Source of the DNA: an uncultured Christensenellaceae bacterium | Lineage (GTDB): Bacteria; Bacillota; Clostridia; Christensenellales; Borkfalkiaceae | Assembly: GCA_910587625.1 (NCBI GenBank) | Contig: CAJUMW010000007.1 | Coordinates: forward strand, 56,797-83,586 | Reading direction: 5' to 3' | Length of the DNA stretch: 26,790 nt | In this document: positions 7,117-14,900 of the stretch, piece by piece | Numbering within the stretch: the stretch's first letter is position 1 | How the letters are laid out: the number at the start of each line of letters is the position of its first letter | Notes under the pieces: generated by a model | What the model was told of the DNA's origin: nothing | The model's database searches: none | What the model saw: the letters and a program-made list of their open reading frames with translations, nothing else | Made by a program: the position numbers and the translations under genes

Positions 7117-8886
7117 ATGCAAAAAGATTACGATTTCAGCGGATGGGTAACTAAGGCAAATGTTAGATGCGCAGATGGGGTAACGATTGCCGAAAACGCA
7201 TTTAAAGACGATAACGGAAAGAAAGTTCCGCTTGTTTGGAACCACCAACACAATGACCCCGATAATGTTTTGGGGCACGCTATTTTGGAGAACCGACAGG
7301 ACGGAGTATATGCTTATTGCAAATTCAATAATTCCGAAGCAGCCAAGAACGCAAAGATCGCAGTTCAAAATGGAGACATTGATGCAATGTCCATCTTTGC
7401 TAACAGGCTTCAGCGTCAGGGTGCCAGCGTTAACCACGGCGTAATTCGTGAAGTAAGTTTGGTACTGGCCGGAGCAAATCCCGGCGCATTCATCGATAAT
7501 GTGATGTGTCATAGTGATAGTGGGGAGATGGTTCCTTCTGAAGATTCGGCTATCATATTTACCGATGAAAAAGTTGACCTTTGCCATTCTGCGGAAGGGT
7601 CGAATGAAAACAAAGAAAATTCTGAAAAAGGAGAAGTTAAAAAAATGGCAGAAGAAAATAACAACAAATCTACCAATAATGAAAAGACTGTTCAGGATGT
7701 AATCGATTCCATGAACGAAGAACAGAAAACCGTTTTATATGCGCTTGTCGGACAAGCTCTCGAAGAAAATGAAAACGATGAAGGAGATAACAAAGAAATG
7801 AAACACAATGTATTCAGTGATTCCGATGAAAACTACACCGGAGATACTATTAGCCATGCAGAAATCGCGGCGGCAATTACCGACGCAAAAAGATATGGTA
7901 GCATGAAAGACAGCTTTATTCAGCACGGCATCAATAATATCGAATATTTATTCCCCGATGCCAAGAACATGACCAATGCGCCCGTATTTATCGACAGAGA
8001 CCAGAAATGGGTTAAAAAGGTAATGAATGCCGTACATAAAACCCCGTTCTCGAGGATTAAATCACTCTTTGCGAATATTACTGAGGAAGAGGCTCGTGCA
8101 AAAGGTTATATCAAGGGCAAGATGAAGAAGGATGAGGTATTCGGTCTTCTCAAGAGAACGACTACCCCTACGACCGTTTATAAGAAACAGAAGCTCGACA
8201 GAGATGACGTTATCGATATTACCGATTTCGATGTAATTGCATGGATTAAGGGCGAAATGCGCGGCAAATTAGATGAGGAACTTGCGAGAGCGTTCCTTGT
8301 CGGCGATGGTCGTTCCTCGTCTTCCGATGACAAGATTAATGAAACCAATATTCGCCCCGTTTGGACCGACGAAGACCTCTTCACAATTAAGGCGACGGTT
8401 TCCGCACCTGCAAATGATACCTCTGCAAGAGTTAAGGCATTTATCCGTGCGGCACTTAAGGCACGTAAGAACTATAAGGGTTCGGGAAGCCCCGCTCTTT
8501 ATACTACGGAAGACATGCTTACGGACTGCCTTCTTCTTGAGGATAATAACGGTCGCGTAATTTACGATTCTGAAGAAAAACTTGCAAAGACATTGCGCGT
8601 AAGCGAGATTATTACTGTTCCCGTAATGGAAGGACTTACTCGTACGGACAAGAGCGGAACAACCAGAGAACTTCTTGGTATTATCATCAACCTCGACGAC
8701 TATGCTGTCGGTGCGGATAAGGGCGGCGCCGTGAATATGTTTGATGACTTCGACATTGACTACAATGCAATGAAGTATCTCATTGAGACTCGTTGTTCCG
8801 GAGCACTTACTACTCCTTACTCGGCAATCGCACTTGAGTACGTTGCGTCCGAAGACGGCAAAGCAAAAGAAGAAACTGAAGAGTAA
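7117..8886 (+). CDS. Prohead protease fused to major capsid protein (HK97 fold)
   Basis: 589 aa carrying two functions. Residues 1 to about 130 are an HK97-type prohead protease: WNHQHNDPDNVLGHA supplies the likely catalytic His (H43), the Ser is in DAMSIFANR (S92) and the acidic partner in REVSLVLAGANPGA (E112). A low-complexity Glu/Asn/Lys linker covers about 135-235. From about residue 228 (MKHNVFSDSD) the protein matches major capsid proteins of gut siphophages: YLFPDAKNMTN, then TPFSRIKSLF, then TPTTVYKKQKLDRDDVIDIT, then AVGADKGGAVNMFDDFDIDY, and near the C terminus ETRCSGALTTPYSAIA. Cleavage after assembly would release the capsid part. Two in-frame internal starts with strong ribosome sites lie in the linker, so separate capsid translation is also possible. 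Confidence 0.9.
   Translation: MQKDYDFSGWVTKANVRCADGVTIAENAFKDDNGKKVPLVWNHQHNDPDNVLGHAILENRQDGVYAYCKFNNSEAAKNAKIAVQNGDIDAMSIFANRLQRQGASVNHGVIREVSLVLAGANPGAFIDNVMCHSDSGEMVPSEDSAIIFTDEKVDLCHSAEGSNENKENSEKGEVKKMAEENNNKSTNNEKTVQDVIDSMNEEQKTVLYALVGQALEENENDEGDNKEMKHNVFSDSDENYTGDTISHAEIAAAITDAKRYGSMKDSFIQHGINNIEYLFPDAKNMTNAPVFIDRDQKWVKKVMNAVHKTPFSRIKSLFANITEEEARAKGYIKGKMKKDEVFGLLKRTTTPTTVYKKQKLDRDDVIDITDFDVIAWIKGEMRGKLDEELARAFLVGDGRSSSSDDKINETNIRPVWTDEDLFTIKATVSAPANDTSARVKAFIRAALKARKNYKGSGSPALYTTEDMLTDCLLLEDNNGRVIYDSEEKLAKTLRVSEIITVPVMEGLTRTDKSGTTRELLGIIINLDDYAVGADKGGAVNMFDDFDIDYNAMKYLIETRCSGALTTPYSAIALEYVASEDGKAKEETEE
7645..8886 (+). CDS. Possible internally initiated major capsid protein (nested in the fusion)
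   Basis: Within the fusion gene an in-frame ATG at 7645 (codon 177, MAEENNNKST) has AAGGAG at 7628-7633, leaving an 11-nt gap. A second in-frame ATG at 7798 (codon 228, MKHNVFSDSD) also has AAGGAG, at 7781-7786, again with an 11-nt gap. Starts there would give capsid-only proteins of 413 or 362 aa, allowing many capsid copies per protease. The Lys/Glu-rich linker makes such purine runs likelier by chance, so this is plausible but not shown. Confidence 0.35.
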   Translation: MAEENNNKSTNNEKTVQDVIDSMNEEQKTVLYALVGQALEENENDEGDNKEMKHNVFSDSDENYTGDTISHAEIAAAITDAKRYGSMKDSFIQHGINNIEYLFPDAKNMTNAPVFIDRDQKWVKKVMNAVHKTPFSRIKSLFANITEEEARAKGYIKGKMKKDEVFGLLKRTTTPTTVYKKQKLDRDDVIDITDFDVIAWIKGEMRGKLDEELARAFLVGDGRSSSSDDKINETNIRPVWTDEDLFTIKATVSAPANDTSARVKAFIRAALKARKNYKGSGSPALYTTEDMLTDCLLLEDNNGRVIYDSEEKLAKTLRVSEIITVPVMEGLTRTDKSGTTRELLGIIINLDDYAVGADKGGAVNMFDDFDIDYNAMKYLIETRCSGALTTPYSAIALEYVASEDGKAKEETEE

Positions 8887-8910
8887 AAAATTCAAAATGG
8901 AGAAGTGACG

Positions 8911-9225
8911 ATGCCTAAATTTCACGGAAAAATTGGTTATGTAATCCCGACTGAAACATCTCCCGGTGTTTGGGAAGAAGTTATAGTAGAGAGGGAGTAC
9001 TTCGGCGACGTAGTAAAAAATACGAGAGGTTTGCAATCCGCAAATCAAGTAAACGATAATGTAACCATTTCTAACGAAATAAGCATCGTTGCAGATCCGT
9101 TTGCGAATGAAAACTTTCATGCAATACGATATGTTGAGTTTATGGATTCGAAATGGAAAGTATCAAATATTACCGTTTCATATCCTAGACTCGTAATGGC
9201 GGTGGGGGGATTATACAATGGATAA
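8911..9225 (+). CDS. Head-tail adaptor/closure-like phage protein
   Basis: 104 aa from ATG 8911, placed seven bases after GGAGA; a GTG two codons earlier is the alternative. The protein is predicted mostly beta: GKIGYVIPTETSPGVWEEVI opens with a strand pair, then REYFGDVVKNTRGLQSA, then a conserved NDNVTISNEISIVADPFANE, and near the end VEFMDSKWKVSNITVSYPRL. Small beta proteins right after the capsid gene act as head-completion or stopper proteins in siphophages, and I recall this one in related gut phages as a hypothetical. It overlaps the next gene by eight bases, which indicates coupled translation. Confidence 0.6.
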   Translation: MPKFHGKIGYVIPTETSPGVWEEVIVEREYFGDVVKNTRGLQSANQVNDNVTISNEISIVADPFANENFHAIRYVEFMDSKWKVSNITVSYPRLVMAVGGLYNG

Positions 9226-9523
9226 CAGACCAAATCTGCAGAAACTCCTCGAAGAATTGATGGGAAATAGAAATGTGTATTTTCAACCTCCTCCGTCATT
9301 ACGTATATTGTATCCGGCGATTGTGTATTCACGATCAAATATTGAAAATTCATATGCCGATAATTCCCCTTATAAACAGGGAGTGGCATACAAACTTGTT
9401 GTGGTAGATAAGAATCCAGATAGTGCTATTGTAAAGAAGGTTTCAAAATTACCAATGTGTAAATTCAACAGTCACTATGTGTCGGATAATTTAAATCATG
9501 ACGTATTTACAATCTATTATTAA
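9218..9523 (+). CDS. Tail terminator / tail completion-like protein
   Basis: 101 aa. The start ATG overlaps the end of the previous gene, and GGTGGGGGG serves as ribosome site. The layout is that of small tail-completion proteins: an N-terminal helix (NLQKLLEELMG), then NVYFQPPPSLRILYPAIVYS, a central YKQGVAYKLVVVDKNPDS strand-turn, and the C-terminal HYVSDNLNHDVFTIYY. Such proteins cap the tail tube and set the joint with the head. The order capsid, adaptor, terminator, major tail protein is the normal one and supports the call. Confidence 0.65.
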   Translation: MDNRPNLQKLLEELMGNRNVYFQPPPSLRILYPAIVYSRSNIENSYADNSPYKQGVAYKLVVVDKNPDSAIVKKVSKLPMCKFNSHYVSDNLNHDVFTIYY

Positions 9524-9541
9524 TTATAAGGAGAACAGACA

Positions 9542-10204
9542 ATGAAACTTGTTTGGGATAAATCCGGTGAAAGATTTTACGAAACCGGTGTCAGCAACGG
9601 TGTTCTTTATCCTCGTAAAGAAGGAAAGTATACCCAAGGCGTTGTGTGGAATGGCTTAACCGCTGTAAATGAAAGTCCTTCCGGCGCAGAACCTACGGCT
9701 CTTTATGCGGATAACATCAAATATTTGAATTTGATGTCCGCAGAAGAATTCAGCGCATCTATTGAAGCATATACTTACCCCGATGAATTTGAAGCGTGTC
9801 AGGGCAATGAGGAAATCGGCGACGGAATTACTGTTGGTCAGCAGGACCACGTTCCGTTTGGACTTTCGTACAAGACTCTTATCGGCAACGACGATGATGG
9901 TAACGGTCACGGTTATAAACTGCATTTGGTATATAACTGTCTTGCTCAGCCCAGTGAGAAATCGTATGCCACGGTCAACGATAGCCCTGAAGCTATTACT
10001 TTCTCTTGGGAAGTTTCTACGACGCCCGAAGACGTTCCCGGTAAAAAGCCTACGGCGCTTATCACGATCGATTCGAGAAAGACGAAGCCTGAGGTTCTTA
10101 AAGCAATTGAAGATGTTCTTTACGGAACCGAGGATAAGGAACCTATGCTTCCTACGCCTACCGAGTTAATCGAAATCGTAAAGGGCGTCGAGGAAGTAGC
10201 GTAA
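9542..10204 (+). CDS. Major tail protein (tail tube)
   Basis: 220 aa, the usual size of a siphophage tube subunit, and followed by a terminator as is common for this highly expressed gene. The N-terminal half contains LVWDKSGERFYETGVSNGVL and YPRKEGKYTQGVVWNGLTAV. The middle has YADNIKYLNLMSAEEFSASI then YTYPDEFEACQGNEE, a pattern conserved in tube proteins of Firmicutes phages. The C-terminal half has EAITFSWEVSTTPEDVPGKK and a final acidic helix (LIEIVKGVEEV). AAGGAG precedes the ATG. Its place after the tail terminator and before the assembly chaperones fits. Confidence 0.85.
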   Translation: MKLVWDKSGERFYETGVSNGVLYPRKEGKYTQGVVWNGLTAVNESPSGAEPTALYADNIKYLNLMSAEEFSASIEAYTYPDEFEACQGNEEIGDGITVGQQDHVPFGLSYKTLIGNDDDGNGHGYKLHLVYNCLAQPSEKSYATVNDSPEAITFSWEVSTTPEDVPGKKPTALITIDSRKTKPEVLKAIEDVLYGTEDKEPMLPTPTELIEIVKGVEEVA

Positions 10205-10217
10205 ATCAAAATAACAA

Positions 10218-10258
10218 AGAGCCGTTTGGAGTAACATCTGGGCGGCTCTAAAATTTTT
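10218..10258 (+). terminator. Intrinsic terminator after the major tail gene
   Basis: AGAGCCG at 10218-10224 pairs perfectly with CGGCTCT at 10243-10249 around an 18-nt loop, followed by AAAATTTTT. It lies in the 75-bp gap after the major tail gene. A leaky terminator here would lower expression of the downstream chaperone and tape-measure genes relative to the tube protein. Confidence 0.65.
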
Positions 10259-10279
10259 CATGAAAGGAGAATTAAATTT

Positions 10280-10651
10280 ATGTTAAAGAAAACTATTACT
10301 TATACCGATTATAACGGTATGGAAAGAACCGAAGATTTCTACTTCAATCTGACTAAAGCGGAAGTTGTAGAAATGCAGTACAGCATTGGCGGCGGTCTTA
10401 AAGAAAGACTTGAAAGTATTGTAAATACCAAAGACCAGCCTTCGATTATTCGCGAATTTAAGAAGCTTATTCTGGCGGCGTACGGCGAAAAGTCCCCCGA
10501 TGGAAGGCAGTTTATGAAATCCGAAGAAATTTCGAAGAGATTCGAATGCACCGAGGCATATTCTATTCTCTTTATGGAACTCGCTACCGATGCAGATAAA
10601 GCGGCTGAATTTGTAAACGGTATTATTCCCAAAATCAAGGCTGAAGAATAA
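10280..10651 (+). CDS. Tail assembly chaperone-like protein (first of pair)
   Basis: 123 aa, acidic and mainly helical. The N terminus is YTDYNGMERTEDFYFNLTKA, then EVVEMQYSIGGGLKERLESI, a Lys-rich middle and a C-terminal helix ending in KIKAEE. Its position between the major tail protein and the tape measure is that of lambda G-type chaperones, which hold the tape measure during tail assembly. FEC(x)EAYSxLFMELATDADKAAEFVNGI matches what I recall of this family in Firmicutes phages. AAAGGAG precedes the ATG. The stop overlaps the next start (TAATG). Confidence 0.7.
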   Translation: MLKKTITYTDYNGMERTEDFYFNLTKAEVVEMQYSIGGGLKERLESIVNTKDQPSIIREFKKLILAAYGEKSPDGRQFMKSEEISKRFECTEAYSILFMELATDADKAAEFVNGIIPKIKAEE

Positions 10652-11193
10652 TGCTTACTGTTTGCATTCCACCTATAGAACTGTGGGATGAAACGAAAAA
10701 CGAATTCGTAGGAACTAAAGGTGCAACTATTCAATTAGAACATTCTTTAGTTGCCATATCAAAGTGGGAATCGAGATGGAACGTTCCATTTCTTACAAAA
10801 GATAAAAAGACGCCGGAACAATTATTGGACTACATAAAATGTATGACGATTACTCAGAATGTTCCGCAAGATGTGTTTAATACCATACCAAAGAAAATTC
10901 TCAATAGAATCGTAGAGTACATTAACAATTCGATGACGGCTACAACATTTTCGCAACGCGAAACAAAAGGTGGAAGTAGGGAAATTATCACCTCGGAGTT
11001 AATTTATTTCTGGATGATTAGCTACGGAATCCCTTTCGAATGTCAGAAATGGCACCTCAATCGATTACTCACTTTGATACGAATTTGTAACGTTAAAAAT
11101 CAGCCCGCAAAGAAAATGGGTAAAAAAGAACTTATGAGTAGAAATGCGCAATTAAATGCTGCACGTAGAAAAAAATTAAATACAAGGGGGTAA
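10651..11193 (+). CDS. Second tail assembly chaperone-like protein
   Basis: 180 aa, starting at the A of the previous stop codon (TAATG), so translation probably restarts after termination. It contains VCIPPIELWDETKNEFVGTK, then HSLVAISKWESRWNVPFLTK, a central DYIKCMTITQ block, and a basic C-terminal tail (MSRNAQLNAARRKKLNTRG). In lambda the second chaperone is made by ribosomal frameshift as G-T. Here a -1 shift near the end of the first gene would meet a TGA, so the gene is probably expressed as a separate protein. I recall it as a companion of the first protein in related phages. Confidence 0.6.
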   Translation: MLTVCIPPIELWDETKNEFVGTKGATIQLEHSLVAISKWESRWNVPFLTKDKKTPEQLLDYIKCMTITQNVPQDVFNTIPKKILNRIVEYINNSMTATTFSQRETKGGSREIITSELIYFWMISYGIPFECQKWHLNRLLTLIRICNVKNQPAKKMGKKELMSRNAQLNAARRKKLNTRG

Positions 11194-11199
11194 TAGAAC

Positions 11200-11535
11200 A
11201 TGTCGCTTGAATTTTTGGGCACAGCTCTTTTAGCCATATCCATTGTAACGAGTTTAACTGTTGAAGGAATCAAGAAGATTTTTGACGCATGTAAGAAGAA
11301 TTGCCCGTCTAACCTTGTGGCTATTATAGTCTCGGTTTTTATTACGGTAATCGCTTCGGTTGTTTATGTTGTCTTAAAAAACATTCCTTTTTCATTCTTA
11401 CTCGTTGTTGAGATTGTGGCATTGGTTTTCTTGAGCTTTTTGGTTGCTACTTTGGGATATGACAAGGTTATGCAGATGCTTAAACAGTTTATTCCAAACA
11501 AAACCGATGATAAGACCGACAAAAAAGACGAATAA
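11200..11535 (+). CDS. Small membrane protein with three hydrophobic segments (holin-like)
   Basis: 111 aa. Hydrophobic stretches at about residues 5-23 (FLGTALLAISIVTSLTVEG), 39-60 (NLVAIIVSVFITVIASVVYV) and 66-88 (FLLVVEIVALVFLSFLVATL) are separated by short Lys-rich loops, with a charged C-terminal tail (KTDDKTDKKDE). The size and topology fit a class I holin. The position between tail chaperones and tape measure is not a lysis cassette, so a role in tail assembly or superinfection exclusion is also possible. The ATG follows AAGGGGG. Confidence 0.5.
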   Translation: MSLEFLGTALLAISIVTSLTVEGIKKIFDACKKNCPSNLVAIIVSVFITVIASVVYVVLKNIPFSFLLVVEIVALVFLSFLVATLGYDKVMQMLKQFIPNKTDDKTDKKDE

Positions 11536-11552
11536 GTAAAACGGAGTCAAAG

Positions 11553-11930
11553 ATGATAAAGATTAGGCAGAAGGGTGACTTTTCCAAAACGTTTTCCTTT
11601 TTGAATAGATTAAAAGGATACGATTTTAGAGCGCAACTTGACAGGTGTGGAAAAGAAGGAGTTGCCGCCCTTGCTGCCGCTACTCCGAAAGATACTGGAT
11701 TAACATCACAATCTTGGGAGTACGAAATCAAACAAACTAAAAACACTGTAACGGTTACGTTCAACAACACAAATATTCAAAATGGAGTACCGATTGCTGT
11801 AATTTTGCAATACGGTCACGCAACAGGAAGCGGTTATTGGGTTGAGGGTACAGATTACATCAATCCTGCTTTAAAACCGATTTTCGAAAAGATAGCCGAT
11901 GAAATTTGGGAGGAGGTTAAGAAAGTTTGA
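11553..11930 (+). CDS. HK97 gp10-like neck/tail-joining protein
   Basis: 125 aa. The N terminus RQKGDFSKTFSFLNRLKGYD leads to the hallmark of HK97_gp10-like proteins: AATPKDTGLTSQSWEYEI (the TP.DTG.L..S strand-turn), then VTVTFNNTN, and YGHATGSGYWVEGTDYINPA near the end, followed by a C-terminal helix. In most siphophages it lies among the neck genes; here it sits directly before the tape measure. It contains one copy of the ATTCAAAATGGAG sequence (11775-11787), read as IQNG. Its stop overlaps the tape-measure start. Confidence 0.75.
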   Translation: MIKIRQKGDFSKTFSFLNRLKGYDFRAQLDRCGKEGVAALAAATPKDTGLTSQSWEYEIKQTKNTVTVTFNNTNIQNGVPIAVILQYGHATGSGYWVEGTDYINPALKPIFEKIADEIWEEVKKV

Positions 11931-14900
11931 GTAAGAAAGTCGATGAAAAAGTCGTCGAGATGAGCTTCGATAACTCGAAATTCGAAAAGAATATTCAAAC
12001 GAGTATCTCAAGCCTCGACAGATTAAAAGAAGGTTTAAATTTTAGCGGAGCTGCAAGAGGTCTTGATGAAATTGCCGAGTCGGCAGGAGATTCTACCAAT
12101 GAGTTTTCCGCATTAAGTACTGGGATTGAAAGTGTTGGGCGAAAATTTTCGGCGTTAGAAGTCATTGCAATTACCGCTCTTGCCAACATAACAAATTCCG
12201 CAATCAATACAGGTAAAAGGCTTGTTTCTTCTTTGACGATTGATCAGATTGCTTCTGGATGGCAGAAGTATGCTGATAAGACAACAGCAGTTCAGACCAT
12301 TATAAGTGCAACTGGACAATCGATTGACGAAGTTAACGAGCAACTGGATAAATTGAACTGGTTTACCGATGAAACTAGCTATAACTTTGTAGATATGGTT
12401 GGAAACATTGGTAAATTTACTTCAATGGGTATTGACCTTGAAAAGTCGGTCACGGCAATGATGGGTATTGCAAACTGGGCGGCTGTATCAGGTCAAGGCA
12501 CGAATGAAGCAAGTCGAGCCATGTATAATCTTGCTCAGGCAATCGGTGTTGGTGCTGTAAAATTACAGGACTGGAAATCGATAGAGAATGCAAATATGGC
12601 AACGCAAGAGTTTAAAGATTTGGCAATAGAAACAGCTAAAGCTTTAGGCACTCTTGATAAAGAAGCAAAAACAAGCGGAGGAACTCTCGTTGAAGCTGCT
12701 AAATTTTCAAGCACTTTGTCGGAAGGATGGTTTACCGCTGATGTATTACTTGCCACGCTTCAAAAATACGGCGAGTATTCGGAAGAAGTATATAAAGTAG
12801 TACAGGAAGAAGGATTAACAGCATCGGAAGCCATGAAGAAAGTCGGCGATGAAACGATGCAACTTGGTTCCAAAGCTTTTAAAGCTGCACAGGAAGCAAA
12901 AACAGCCGCCGATGCTATCAATTCCGTAAAGGATGCGGTGAGCACCGGATGGATGAACACGTTTGAAATTATATTTGGTAACTACGAAGAAGCAAAAGTA
13001 TTGTGGACTGATTTGGCCAATCAATTATACGACGTGTTTGCTGCCGGAGCAGAAGATAGAAATGAATTATTAAGCGAATGGAAAGATTTAGGTGGACGAG
13101 CTTTACTTATTGATGGGCTTTTTAATGCATTAACAGCATTACAGAACATAATTGAAACCGTAAAAGATGCATTCCACGAGATATTTCCTAAAAAGACCGC
13201 AGACCAATTATATTCTATGACTGAGTCTTTCTATAATTTTACTGAAAGATTAAAGAATAACGAAAAACTTTTCAATAACATTGGTCGTATTTTAAAAGGG
13301 TTATTTGCGGTTTTAGATATTGGTAAGCAATTACTAGGCTCGATATTTAGAGCATTAAGTCCTGTATTTGGACTGGTTGCAAAAACAAGTGGCGGTATCT
13401 TTGATTTTACTGCAACACTCGGAGACTGGCTCGTTAAATTAGACGAGACAATTAAGAGAACGCAGATATTTGATAAGGTTTTCGGGAAGATAGCGAGTGT
13501 AATCATTGCAGTCGTTAATGCTTTTAAAAGACTTGTAAACTATTTAAAACAAACAAAGATATTTAATGAAATCACAAAGCTTATACAAAAAGCCTCGGCA
13601 GCATTGAAAAATTTTATGAATGCGGCAAAAGAAAAATTTGAAAGCCCGGGATTTGAGTTCTTCCACAAGTTATTGGAGAAGATACATAACGTTCTTGGTA
13701 AAATCGGCGAAGCAATGTCGCATGTAAAAAATTTCTTTGTCTTAGCATTTCAGAAAATTGGTCAGGCTTTGCTCGACTGTTCTCTTTTACAGATATTTAG
13801 TAAATTGTGGACAATCATAGTTGCCGTTGGTAAATGTGTAATGAGCGTTCTCGGTAAAGCATTTGCTGGGTTATTCGAAACTATAAAATCCGGTAACATT
13901 AAAGGCTTTGTCGATATACTGAATAGCCTTGTAACATTAAGTGTGAGTGGCGGGATATTAGGATTCATCAAAAATCTTAAAAATACTTTCTCCGGATTTA
14001 CGGACATTTTAGACGGTGTTAAGGGAATTCTTGATGGCGTTCGCGGATGCTTCGAAGCGTATCAGAGTAAGCTAAAAGCCGAAACATTGATGAAGATTGC
14101 TACGGCTATTGCTATTTTGGTAGGCTCTATTTTAATTCTGTCGTTTATTGACGAGGAAAAGATAGGAAGTAGTCTTGCCGCAATTGTAGGTTTATTGACT
14201 GGCCTTATGATAGCTATGTCCATACTTACGAAGATGAGCGGAAGTGTGCGAAAAACTGGAAAAGTTACAACGATGATGCTTGGAATGTCGGTGTCGATTC
14301 TTATAATGGCTTCGGCGTTGAAAAAGTTATCAAGCATCAGCCCCGGTGATATGATTGTCGGATTAGCTGGAATAGCCGGATTAATGGCGGTGTTAATTGT
14401 CGCGGTAAAGGCTCTCGGTAGCGGTTCCAAGAAAGTTATGAAGGGTGCGACCCAGTTAGTCATACTCGCAATCGCCGTTAAACTGTTAGCTTCGGCTTGT
14501 AAATCGCTATCCAAATTGTCTTGGGACGAAATGGCTAGAGGTTTGGTTGGGGTAGGGGTTTTAATGGCGGAGATAGCCGTTTTCCTCAAAATGGCGAATT
14601 TCAATAAAAAAAGCTTTTCGACGGCTGTCGGACTCGTGTTCTTAGCCACGGCGATGAAAATTTTATCCTCGGCATGTAAGTCGTTTGCGAAGCTTGAATG
14701 GGAAGGAATAGGTAAAGGTTTAGTCGCAATCGGTGTTCTGTTATTAGAAATAGCGGTGTTTACTCAGCTAGTAAAACCGAAGAAGATGATTTCAATGGGA
14801 CTCGGTCTTATAGCTATTGCTACGGCGATGAAAATTCTTGCGTCAGCTATGGGTTCGCTGGCTAGTCTTTCTTGGGAAGGAATAGCAAGAGGTCTCGTAT

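Noticed and set aside
8269..9120. 283-codon minus-strand frame over the capsid gene
   Set aside because: It overlaps the well-supported capsid and adaptor genes, is Cys/Phe/Arg-rich as typical of antisense frames, and has no ribosome site.
10620..10660. Programmed -1 frameshift joining the two tail chaperone genes, using CCCAAAA near the end of the first gene
   Set aside because: The second gene is in the -1 frame, but after a shift at CCCAAAA that frame reads a TGA four codons later (within GGCTGAAGA), before the second gene starts. The TAATG overlap explains expression by reinitiation.
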